A stretch of DNA of 64,000 nt from Symbiodinium natans (lineage: Eukaryota > Sar > Dinophyceae > Suessiales > Symbiodiniaceae), in the NCBI GenBank assembly GCA_905221605.1, contig CAJNDS010002325.1, positions 62,001 to 126,000 of the forward strand, given 5' to 3'. The notes under the pieces are model-generated. The model was not told the DNA's origin. It searched no databases and saw only the letters and a list, made by a program, of their open reading frames with translations. How positions within the stretch are numbered: the first letter of the stretch is position 1; each line of letters begins with the position of its first letter. The position numbers were made by a program, and so were the translations under genes. Shown piece by piece: positions 54,639-64,000 of this stretch.

Positions 54639-57089
54639 CCTTGAACATGCTTAGACCCAACGTCAGCATCTGCAACCTTGGTCTCGAAGCACTTTTCTTG
54701 CTTTCTATACGAGCTACAGCCACTACTTCTCAGAGGCTTCGGCGATGTACTCCCATGGTCTAACCAAGAGGGGGTGCTATGGAGTTTCGTCTATACTGTA
54801 TGCGCAAGTGTGGACTGTAGCTCATGTGAGACCGGCTGTCCGAACTATCCCATGCAGTCATGGCTGGTTTGCTCACGCTGACAGAGACGCGCTAAGACTC
54901 TGATGCCGAACACGCAACCCGCAAAAGCCCCTAACAACCTTCCTTCCCTCCTAACAAGAATGATGAATTCTTGCAATCCTTGTGCAAGACGTAACACTAG
55001 CACGCTGTCAGCCCGTCAAGACATACATAAAACCATTTGCTTCGTGCGGATAGAGTGCTGCAGGAGAAAACCTACCGGGCCGGTGGAGTGGGGGTAAAAG
55101 GGAGGAAGGGGGGGGGGCATGTCAAACGTGCGTGTCAAAGCATCAGAGCACTTAAATTTACTTGGGTATGCAGACAATCACGAACCTTCAGAAGTCCAAC
55201 GCCCTGGAATGACCCCTCCGACATTCTGATTATTATTCACATTAGTAACATTCTTATGATTCATATTATCACGAATATTAGTATGAAAATTCTTCTTATT
55301 GTTGTTAATGGTATTCATATATACCTACTGACCAGAAAGCGCGTGAACAAACGGCTTAAAAGCTGCCGTAGCCTTAGACCAGTCGGCGAGTCCCTACAAC
55401 CCAAAGCGACGGAGGTGCCAGCATCAATGGAGGCCCAGGGGACGGATGACGGATGTTTGGGAGTTAGGGTTCACCCGGAGCATTCCTCTCCTTCCCCGCA
55501 GCAGCTTGCGCATGCACATCTTCTAGATTCACTTTGTAGTTTCTGAGACCCCAGGACCGGTTCCATATGTATATCTGGAACTCGTGCCAGGTGCCCCGTG
55601 TAGACATGACGATGATGTTGCGACCCAAAAAGCAACCAAGTCTTCAGAAGCACTGGCTTGAAAGTAATTGAATGGGAGGCCTCTCTATCAAAGTCCTTCT
55701 CAGCAATTCATGTCAGGCACGGAACGCTGTGGCCCCCCGAGGTCCTTAGAGCTGCCCAACTTTTACCAGAGTCTCTTCGCAGGATCCGAGTTTCAGCTAC
55801 GACTCGAAGTCAATCAAGTTACGGTCTGATTTAGAGTAGGTATGTTAATAATATTCACAGAAATAATATGAATTATCAGAACAAGATTAATAATATTAGT
55901 AGGAATAGAAATAAGAACAATGTTAAGAATATTCATGGTAATATTCATCCTCGAAACTCTGAGGTGGCACCTCCCTCGCTTTGGATCGTAACCTTCGGCC
56001 AAAGGCTTCGACAGTCGCCATGACGCACATAACGGCTTAAATCAATGACCTGGCTGCGTGCCCCCGGGAACAGAGGAGCCCCAGCATGAATCCTAGGCTG
56101 GAATGTACCGGTCAATGTGGGGGCTTCCTAAACTGTACCTGTTTGGGGCCCTTAACAAAAAGGGGGAATCCTACTATTGAGGGGTTTAGAATCTACCGGC
56201 CAATGTCAATCATTCACATCTGAGGGCTTCCGAAATTCGGGGCGCCTCTGCTATTTGGGGGTTTATATTTGGGGCCCCTTACTTTCGTAAAACGGCACCA
56301 CCAGGCTACCAAGATTAAACTAACTACCCAGACCCCGACAAACTAAGCCTGATTTAGCGCTGAACTCAACTTAGACAGGATTTCCAGGCTCATGGGCTTG
56401 CGCTAGAGCTGCTACTAGTAGAGGCCATTTTGCGTGTACATCGATAGCAGGCCATGGACGCAACTACCTTCGTCAGAGCACAGGCTTTTTGATCAGAATT
56501 TCGAGGCTCACTTCTTGATTTTTCAGGAGCCCTCGCCAGACCCCTATGAGTCCCTGTCGGGTGAGGCTCGTCCGACCAACTTGTCAAATGCGGGTTGCAG
56601 CCAGGCAGGAACGGGTAACGGCTTGCTGCCGGCTCGAATCACGGCTGTGTTTGAAGCAGCAAATGTTCTGCATCGCACGCATCTTGTTCTTTACTGCTGG
56701 AGTTGTTTGTGCTCGCACTTTGTGGGAAACGTTTTTGCTTCCGCACGGTCTTCTGCCGGCCTCATGAATCTGCAGGGGTTGGCTGCCTTAGCTCAGCTTG
56801 CGCCATGTACCTTGGTTCAACAGTCGGCTTCATGCCTCTTTCAGTTGACAGTAGCCGAGCACGTGTTACCGTAAACAGCTGTGTTGGAATGGCATGCAAG
56901 GAAATCATCCGCTGCCGAAGTTGACATGTTGAGTCACCGCAAAAACCCCCCTAATCCCCAAAAAAAACCCGAAGCAAAACAGGGTAAACGCAAACCCTCG
57001 GCCGCAGGTTCTGCTGACCTGCGGCAAGTCGTGCCAGACAGGAGACAAATTTGATGGTAAACGAATGAACAGATTGTCTATGTGTGTAA
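54639..57089. other. Unique DNA with family-A-like hairpins
   Basis: Two AT-rich patches (55225-55325 and 55840-55950) share ATTATCA(C/G)(A/G)A and AATATTAGTA in opposite orientation. 56115-56294 holds family A relatives. No gene was recognised. Confidence 0.4.
56115..56294. mobile_element. TIR family A, two adjacent degenerate copies
   Basis: GTGGGGGCTTCCTAAACTGT starts the first and GGGCTTCCGAAATTCGGGGC starts the second, which ends GGGGCCCCTTACTTTCGTAA. Both contain GGGGTTTA blocks like those in 21400-21519. Confidence 0.5.
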
Positions 57090-57865
57090 ATGTGTATATT
57101 GAGTGTGCAGGTATGTAAATGTGTGAGTGTGCGTGTGCTTGTGCGTTCGCGCGCGCGCGCGCGCGGGCGTGCGTGCGTGCGTGCGTGCGTGCGTGCTGCG
57201 GGCGGGCGGGCTCGGCGCGGGCGGGCGGGCGTGGGTGCGTGCGCGTGCGTGCGTGCGTGCGTGCGTGTGTGCGTGGGTGCGTGCGTGCGTGGGTGCGTGT
57301 GCGTGTGTGCGTGCGTGCGTGTGTGTGCGTGTGTGTGTGCGTGTGTGCGTGCGTGTGTGCGTGTGTGCGTGTGCGTGCGTGTGTGCGTGTGTGCGTGTGT
57401 GCGTGTGTGCGTGTGTGCGTGTGTGCGTGTGTGCGTGTGTGCGTGTGCGTGTGTGCGTGTGTGCGTGTGTGCGTGTGTGCGTGTGTGCGTGTGTGCGTGT
57501 GTGCGTGTGTGCGTGTGTGCGTGTGTGCGTGTGTGCGTGTGTGCGTGTGTGCGTGTGTGCGTGTGTGCGTGTGTGCGCGTGTGCGCGTGTGCGCGTGTGC
57601 GCGTGTGCGCCGTGTGCGCGTGTGTGCGCGTGTGCGTGGCGTGTGCGCGTGTGCGCGCGTGTGCGCTTGTGGCGTGTGGCGCGCGCGTGTGCGCGTGTGC
57701 GCGTGTGCGCGTGTGCGCGGGTGCGCGTGTGCGCGTGTGCGCGTGTGCGCTGCGCGTGTGCGCGTTGCGCGTGTGCGCTCGCGTGTGCTCGTGTGCGCGT
57801 GGTGTGTGTGCGCGTGGCGCGTGTGTGTGCGCGTGTGCGCGTGTTGTGTGTGTGTGTGTGTGTGT

Positions 57866-57957
<92 letters not shown>

Positions 57958-58282
57958 TGTGTGTGTGTGTGCGCGCACGTGCGCTCGTGTATGCGCGTGT
58001 GCGCGTGTGCGTGTGCTTGTGCGTGTGCGTGTGCGTGTGCGTGTGTGTGTGTGTGTGTGGGTGAAAATGTGTATCTCCGTGTCTAAATGTGTACGTGAAT
58101 GTGAATGTAAGTGTAAGTGTATGCGTAAGTGTAAGTGCAAGTGTAAGTGCAAGTGTGAGTGCAAGCGTGTGTAAGTGTAAGTGTGTCTGTGTGTGTGTGT
58201 GTAAGCGTGTAAATGTGTAAATGTGTGAGTGAGTGTGTGTGTGTGAGTGAGTGAGTGAGTGAGTGAGTGAGTGTGTGTGTGT
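57090..58282. repeat. 1.2-kb GT/GC alternating repeat
   Basis: Successive blocks are GCGC and GTGC runs (57148-57300), a GTGTGCGT octamer array (about 57300-57575), GTGTGCGC units (57575-57840), pure GT (57845-57957), GTGCGT units, GTAAGT-like units (58080-58190) and GAGT units (58240-58272). Alternating purine-pyrimidine sequence of this kind favours Z-DNA. Long Cys/Val/Arg and His/Thr/Arg frames are artefacts. Confidence 0.96.
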
Positions 58283-58884
58283 TCGCTGCACACCGGAGCT
58301 GAGAGTTCACAGCCTCAAGGTCTGGGTGTGTTCGACTCAGGGCCAGGGCACCCTTGGACACAACTTTCGTCAGTGTCGTTACTTATCTCAGCGAAGCCCT
58401 ACCACGGCTTACTTGTATAACCCAACGTCCTGAGTCCAAGATCTCTGGAAGCTGGGAACTGACTGGCAGCGGAAGGAAGCCCAAATTCTGAGGCGCGGTT
58501 CTCTCCTGACCGCCTCAACCTGACAACGCACCCGCAATCCTCAATCCGGACACAGTGTACGTCATGAGCAAACCTCACTCCCTTTCCCGACTGAGGCTTG
58601 GGACCGTTTGAGGAAGGGGTGCCTCAGATTTCCATATCCAAGACTGCTTCCCCATCTGAAGGTATAGGAAAAGGCAGGCGGGGGGAGGGGGGGTGGGGGG
58701 GGCGGTCACTGAGGGGGCTGCTTGTAGGGTTTGGGCACCATGTGTCGGTGCGATCTTCTGGGGGTTCATGAAGGTGCAGAGCGGGTTTTGGGAGCAGCCG
58801 CAGGGCGCTTGGCTCATGATGGCTTCGGGGTACAAGTATGCTACAGGACCCTTGGCCCGCTGGGCAAGTCATGCAAACCACACG
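58283..58884. other. Unique DNA, nothing recognised
   Basis: A GGGGGGAGGGGGGGTGGGGG tract lies near 58680. Short frames have no motifs. Confidence 0.45.
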
Positions 58885-59424
58885 GTTTATAGGGTTTAGG
58901 GTTTGGGGTTTAGGGTTTAGGGTTTAGGGTTTAGGGTTTAGGGTTTAGGGTTTAGGGTTTAGGGTTTCAATGTAGAAGCATGGGATACGGGCCCTCATGT
59001 CAGGACATGCTCACCGAAGGCGAACTGCTTAAAGTGGAGCTGCTCCAACACTAAAAACAGGTATGGTTTGGGATGTTCCCCCTAATACGAACAGTCCTTA
59101 TGAGGGATTCTATTGGGGTGGAGCGGGGGGATACTATAATCCCTATTAAGGAGCTGCTAGTACAAGGGGGAAAAAGCCCGAAACCCTAAACCCTAAAGCC
59201 TAAACGTAAGCCCTAAACCCTAAACCCTCATCCCAGGTGTGGGTTGCTTCGCCCAGGGGCTGCAACGCCTGCTGGGCGGTGGCCCGAGAGGACTGCTCAG
59301 CGCACATGAGCTGCCGGATGAGGCCTCACAAGGCCGGCGCTGGTTTTAAGCTTGTTGGGGTTTAGGGTTTAGGGTTTAGGGTGTAGGGTTTAGGGTTTAG
59401 GGTTTAGGTTTTAGGTTTTAGGGT
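58885..59424. repeat. Three telomeric arrays
   Basis: TTTAGGG at 58885-58968 and 59357-59424; CCCTAAA at 59179-59229, directly abutting the TIR element at 59070-59178. Confidence 0.94.
59070..59178 (+). mobile_element. TIR family G, main copy (109 bp, about 40-bp TIRs)
   Basis: GGGATGTTCCCCCTAATACG and the inverted right end GGGCTTTTTCCCCCTTGTAC begin TIRs that stay aligned through CAGTCCTTA/CAGCTCCTTA and AGGGATT. A diverged copy is at 18910-19009. Both copies sit immediately beside a telomeric array. Confidence 0.78.
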
Positions 59425-60881
59425 GGGCAGGCAATGGGGGATCAGAGGCAAGACTCCAAGCACACCGCCCAATCACCCAAAGGGTTCTAAGTCAATGCCG
59501 GAAACCTGAAGCCCTAGACCTCTGAAACCTGCCGTCACACATTCAAGCGGTGTGTGTGACTTGAGAATGGGCCACCAAAGCTGGATCAGAGGGGATGGAG
59601 GGTGGCTGGACTTCGCTCGACATGCCAGCTCTCCACGTTAAGCGGGGGCCTGGGGGCCGTGAACATACATTGGTATGATTCAAGGGGGTGTATTATTGAG
59701 GCCCTGGGGTCTGTAGGCCTTTTGGAGGCCTAAATCGGTTCCGACCTTGGTTTAGGTTCCAAGGGCAGTGTACTGGAAGGTCTTGGAACTCTCGGAGCCT
59801 CCTTGCAAGGGCCTTCCGATCCCACTTCCTTCCTCCTCTTCCGCAGCCCAGCCCTAACAAACTCACAAGTACCGAAGACTTGCAGTTCAAGCAGCTCTTG
59901 GATTCACCGGAGACACGCTCCCAGCGGCTTCCCTCCATCCTCACATCAAGTCCAGGGCATCTGTTTCAGGATGTTCCGGGATCCCACTTCTACCAATGGG
60001 CAGCGCCACAGCCTGCTCATCAGCTCTCAAAGGCCCTAGGGTCGCAATATGTCTCTCCTTTATAAATATATTTATTTATTTATTAATTCATTTATTTATA
60101 TCTCTCTCTTGTGAGAAAAGAGTATCTAAACTCCGAACCTCTGTTTTGTCAAGTGCTCCTGGCACTCGTGCAGACTCTTGCAGCTAGTTCAGAGAAAAGC
60201 AAACTTGCGTCTTACTTGGAGCCGCAATTGCAGCCAGGTCGCTTGTACAGGCAATGCTTCACCTTCTGAAGAACCTGCAGGATTCAGAGGGTCTCCCTTA
60301 GCTTCAAGTCTTACGAAGGGCGACATTCATAAACTCCAAGCAAGAACAATCACAAGGCTTGATTGCGGCTCTTGACGACGTCACAGTTTGGCAATTGACG
60401 CATACAGCTTGGCTTGGGTTTCGCGTGGTTTTATACAGGAGCAGTGTACCCTGTAACTTGAAGACAAGCACACGTGCCGTGTACAGGCCTCAGCGTCTGA
60501 GGTAGCGTAGAACGGCGGTGTGGCGCTCAGGGACATGTACAGCAGAACGCCTACAGCATGGCAGGCTTCACAGCGTCAAAGTCGTCTCTGCAAAAGCGTG
60601 GGGGGGAAGCCAAGATTTCAACGTGACAGGCTGCAGAACCCAATTGCGCGGATCAAAATCCGCATGACAGTTATCAGAGTTCCTCCGTTTAAGCCGAGGC
60701 CATGTGTTGCTCAGCTGCCTGTCAGGAAAAGTGTTGGACGGATGTGAGCTGTTACTTTGCAGCTATCCCAAACCTGATGAGCTCTGATATGGACAGGTGG
60801 GACATGCTCAAACCAACACCTTCTTGCGTTCTTTCCCGCAGCTGGGGGAGAAGAGCCACCTCAAAGCCATGAAGCCAGAAA
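59425..60881. other. Unique DNA, nothing recognised
   Basis: A short AT-rich TATTTATTTATTTATTAATT run lies near 60065-60100. No gene was recognised. Confidence 0.45.
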
Positions 60882-61361
60882 GGGTTTAGGGTTTAGGGTT
60901 CAGGGTTTTAGGTTTAGGGTTTCTCTTCAGTCGCCGAAACATTCGTTTTCGCCTGCTGCCCAGCAGTCGACAGGGGTCCAGTATGGCTCCCCGCGCACGA
61001 CCTGCAAGTCAAAGCAATGAAGGACGTTCGGGGCTTGGGATCTTCAACGTGGCATCGGTACTTCAGATTGCGGCTACTGCTGCGAAGATTCCAACTGCAA
61101 GGAGCATGCCAACTCCTCTTTATGGTAAGAGGTATAGGCCCCACAACCGTACAAGAGCCATAACAACTAAAGGCCCTAAACCCTAAACCCTAAACCCTAA
61201 ACCCTAAACGCGGGGCTTAAATCGACAACACACCCACCTCGGGAGCGACAGTGTCGGGGGAGCCCATGCGTGTGGTGAGGCGGTAGTTCCTGGGCTCAGC
61301 CGTCAAGTCAGAAACCCTAAACCCTAGAACCCTAAAAGCCTAAACCCTAAACCCTAAACCC
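60882..61361. repeat. Three telomeric arrays
   Basis: TTTAGGG at 60882-60922; CCCTAAA at 61174-61209 and 61312-61361 (degenerate). Confidence 0.92.
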
Positions 61362-61689
61362 AGTGCTGTTAGGGACTCTTGTGGCTTCGGCCTTAGGACC
61401 GGGCGCAGCTTCTCAAGTTTCAAGATTGGAGGCTGGAGTTTAGTGGAGTTGGAAAGGTTCTGAGGGATGTGTGCCCGGATCATTCTTGGGATTTGTGCTC
61501 GCTTTCTCTTGGGAACTTGTTGTTTTGGGGTTTGGCATCGTGCCCTCGTGTGTGCCTGTGTCCCCTGCGCGTTTAGTTGCAACCCGGATTTTTGCATCGT
61601 TGCATGTATCACCTGATGCTTTCGCCGAGGTCCCGTGCACACTCCGTGCTCGAAGCCACAAATTGTCTACAGTAATAATCGAAAGCTTC

Positions 61690-62060
61690 TCATAGGACAC
61701 CTCAATTGTCTCTGTTCTGGAACAACACCTGTGTTGTCTGTAATATGTCAGTTGGGAAACCGGCATTGTCTCTAGACTTTGATTTCAAAGCCTCTATTTC
61801 CTCTAAGGTCGAACAGGAATACTTAAACCTTAAACCCGAAAGTCCTTGGAGGTTTTGAGTGTTGTTTTGATTGTCGGTTTCCTTGCCGCTATATCATTTT
61901 GTTAAAGAAAACCTCAGTTCATCTATGGCTCGTAGGTAAACCTGGATTTTTCTCCATTCTCTCCACCTAACTGAGATGCTTTTACCTTTCCTCTTGGCCT
62001 TTCTTCAAAAGTTGAATAGAAAGCCCTCCTACTCCATTATGCAGTTTCCTCTCTCTGGGT
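61690..62060. repeat. Relatives of the 46-kb AT-rich satellite
   Basis: AAAGCCTCTATTTCCTCTAA (61789), GAAAACCTCAGTTCATCTATGG (61908) and GAATAGAAAGCCCTCCTA (62014) match the AAAACCTCTATTTTCTC unit at 46263-47110, but spacing is irregular. Confidence 0.55.
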
Positions 62061-62089
62061 CTCAAGAAGAACTCTACTTTACACATCAA

Positions 62090-62270
62090 CCCTCTCCGAC
62101 CTTACGAGGAAAAACTGCGACCAACCATCAAAAACCACAAAAACAAAACGCAAAAGGCATAAAAGCAAATTTACCAACAACAACATGAACAAAAGCAAAC
62201 GAAGGAACCTGCGAAACAAACCAAAATCACAACCACAAGACCAAAACAAGCAAAAAAACTAAGACATTTC
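62090..62270. repeat. A/C-rich low-complexity tract
   Basis: Long AAAACCACAAAAACAAAACG-like stretches with few G or T. Confidence 0.75.
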
Positions 62271-62487
62271 TGAAGGCTGGCAGGGGCTCTGAAGCCTAAA
62301 CAAGTCACAGTAAGAGCTTTACGACTCTACGAAGCCAAGTCTAGCAAATCTCAATGCTCCTGATCGAATCATCTTTGGAGTTCCGGTTTGAAGTCTCGAG
62401 TTTTTTTCATCGTACGTGTGAGCATGGACACAGCAAAACAGCACAAGCAGCTGCGACACTGAGAGCTTTCGGATGAATCGTTTGGGC

Positions 62488-62772
62488 TTACAAAAGTCGT
62501 GTGGTGGGTGTCCCTTTGCCGCGCAAAACAGGATCTCTTGCCAACCTTGCCGGCCAAAGTGTCGGAGGTTCCGGTCGCGCAGCGAAACCGAAGTCGCAGA
62601 GCTTGTAGGTATTTTGCTCAGGAGGGGCTCCTACCGGAATCAAGCTGAGGTTTGGAGCTTCCGACCTGCGTTCGGATGCCCAGGTGTGCAAGAGCTGTAC
62701 AATGGGCAGAGGCTTGCTGAACGAGAGCACGGACAGAAGCTCGGGAAGCGGTCCTTTCTGCGAGAGCAGCAC
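62488..62772 (-). other. Open frame with a protein-kinase-like DFG motif; possible exon
   Basis: Minus-strand positions 62607-62581 encode YKLCDFGFA, a form of the kinase subdomain VII motif common in Ser/Thr kinases. The preceding residues LIPVGAPPEQNT would suit the stretch after a catalytic-loop PEN, and a CAG acceptor-like site lies just before them. A GTP triplet lies about 23 residues after DFG, where an activation-loop GTPxYxAPE might be expected, but it is not followed by Y-x-APE. No HRDxKxxN exon or APE exon was found nearby by eye. It could be one exon of a split kinase gene, a relic, or coincidence. Confidence 0.25.
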
Positions 62773-63710
62773 GTTCTCACCTTTGAAGAAACCACTGATG
62801 GTCTTGCTTGAAAACTCTAACTGACATCAAAGTAGACCCAGGGCCCACACAGTATTGCTGAACCCCTCCATCGAAAGAGCATGAGGATTACGGGTAGGGG
62901 TGATCGCAGTCTGAGTCTGCAGGGGGGCAAGCGAGCTGACTTAGAGTTTTGTTCCGCTGCCAAGCTGAAAAATGCCGCAAAAACAGACATGGGTCGAGAC
63001 GAGATCTCGGGCTGACACAGCGAGGATTCCTGGTACGAAGGGCAAGGGACTTCCGGGCGATGGTTAGTAAAAGAGGTTCAAAGCGATTTCTGAACGTCCA
63101 CAGCACTGGAACATCGTCTTACATCCGGCCAACGGCAAATCCTCCCTGCAGCCCTGCAGCACTTCACGTCGCGATGCACCACAGGGAGTTCGTGGAGGAA
63201 AGCCAGCGCCGAGAGCAGATGCCTTTGTCAGGGTGCTGTTTAGTGTGCTTTGCAAGGCTGCGAGTGTCGGCCAAGGTTCTTGGGTTTCTAGATTCAGGAC
63301 CTATCCTTGCGTGGGTTGCGGAGGCTCGGGTTTGAACTGGCTTGCACAATGGGACTTGGGATGCGTTGGTGCTTCTTGGGCAACATCAACACTGGTCAGA
63401 CATGATCAGACCATAGCACCCTTCATTCGCACAACGCGCTCTCCACGTGCACAGAGACTCACACCCAATCAAAGAGCCCAACAAAGCCAACGTGGTGCAG
63501 GAGTGTGCTTCAGGAGTGTGCTTCCGGCTTCTTATTTCAATGCAGCTGCATTTGTGAAGGGAGCAGAAGCAAGGCTGAAACTTGGGGCACCTTCGAGAAC
63601 CTAGGTGCTTGAGGTGCACGGCTTCAGGAAAGGAAATTCAGAACCCGAATTTCGAACTCAACCAACGTCAAGGTCCCACATGCCCAGCACATGACAATGC
63701 CCTGAAGCAT
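62773..63710. other. Unique DNA, nothing firmly recognised
   Basis: Open frames on both strands (up to 128 codons from 62949) have no recognisable domain. Confidence 0.4.
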
Positions 63711-63845
63711 GTGGGGGTTTCCGAAATTAGGTTCGTACCTTGTTGGGGTCCCTATTCTAGGGGAATCCTACTGTTTGTTTGGGGGACTACATTAGGGTCC
63801 CTTCCACCGCTCAAGTCAAAGCCTAGATTTGGGGGTTGCCGAAAA
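63711..63845. mobile_element. TIR family A relative
   Basis: GTGGGGGTTTCCGAAATTAGG starts it; GGTCCCTATTCTAGGGGAATCCTACT and TTTGGGGGACTACATTAGGG follow, as in the 49348 and 56115 copies. GGGGGTTGCCGAAAATAGGG lies at the right. Confidence 0.55.
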
Positions 63846-64000
63846 TAGGGGGTACCCTTAATGCATCACCAAGATAGTATAACCCTGATTTAGGAACCCC
63901 CAAAACGGCACCCTGAATATATCCCCAAGATAGCATAATCCTTAATTAGGAACCCCCAAAAGGGTACCCTTAACACATCCCCAAGATAGTATCATCCTCA
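63846..64000 (+). repeat. 56-bp tandem repeat running off the window
   Basis: Units near 63850-63905, 63906-63961 and 63962 onward share GGTACCCTTAA, CATCCCCAAGATAGTAT, AATCCTTAATT and AGGAACCCCCAAAA. The last unit is cut by the window end. The GGGGGTTCC/GGTACCC vocabulary links it to TIR family A. Confidence 0.85.

Noticed and set aside
56905-58293. Frames of 446-462 codons on the minus strand and 319-351 codons on the plus strand
   Set aside because: They are artefacts of the GT/GC repeat (His/Thr/Arg and Cys/Val/Arg strings).
1-64000. Spliced-leader RNA, tRNA, 5S rRNA or reverse transcriptase genes
   Set aside because: Searched by eye for the dinoflagellate leader core, T-loop boxes and catalytic Asp-Asp motifs; none found. 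A covariance-model and profile scan could overturn this.

Overview
The window reads as gene-poor nuclear DNA of a eukaryote, most likely a dinoflagellate. Three things point there: about 80 interstitial arrays of the TTTAGGG/CCCTAAA telomere-type heptamer, very large microsatellite blocks with little coding DNA, and one convincing split gene whose two introns both have GC donors and AG|G acceptors. Non-GT donors are common in dinoflagellate nuclear genes. TTTAGGG alone would also fit plants, green algae and some other alveolates, so the introns carry most of the weight. The assignment is an inference from sequence, not a database match.

The only gene I can reconstruct end to end is on the minus strand at 38495-40741. 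Three exons join to exactly 286 codons plus stop, encoding an SPFH/band-7 protein of the hypersensitive-induced-response (HIR) type. Intron 2 (158 bp) consists largely of a short terminal-inverted-repeat (TIR) element. Intron 1 (1228 bp) holds an interstitial telomeric array and a duplicated segment. Other coding-like traces are weak: a minus-strand reading frame with an in-frame TGA at 45.0-45.3 kb, a frameshifted plus-strand segment at 43.9-44.1 kb, and a kinase-like DFG motif at 62.6 kb.

Layout. 0-10 kb: unique DNA of no recognised function cut up by telomeric arrays. 10.8-13.6 kb: a composite block, bounded by matching inverted arms (A-rich GATCA tracts plus 71-77 bp CTCGAGTTTT repeats), enclosing an AT-rich tract, 1.2 kb of NNT trinucleotide repeats and a GC-hairpin tandem repeat. 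13.6-38 kb: telomeric arrays, many 60-180 bp hairpin/TIR elements, poly-C/poly-G tracts. 38.5-40.7 kb: the HIR gene. 41.6-45.6 kb: telomeric arrays, a CT/GA microsatellite and possible gene relics. 46.0-48.0 kb: a second composite satellite block that shares the GC-hairpin repeat with the 13 kb block. 48-57 kb: telomeric arrays and TIR elements. 57.1-58.3 kb: 1.2 kb of GT/GC-rich alternating purine-pyrimidine repeat. 58.9-64 kb: telomeric arrays, relatives of the 46 kb satellite, and a 56-bp tandem repeat that runs off the window end.

No operon, mobile-element protein, rRNA, tRNA, spliced-leader RNA or CRISPR array was recognised by eye. The most unusual content is the combination of dense interstitial telomeric arrays in both orientations with several families of very short TIR elements, at least one of which makes up most of an intron.
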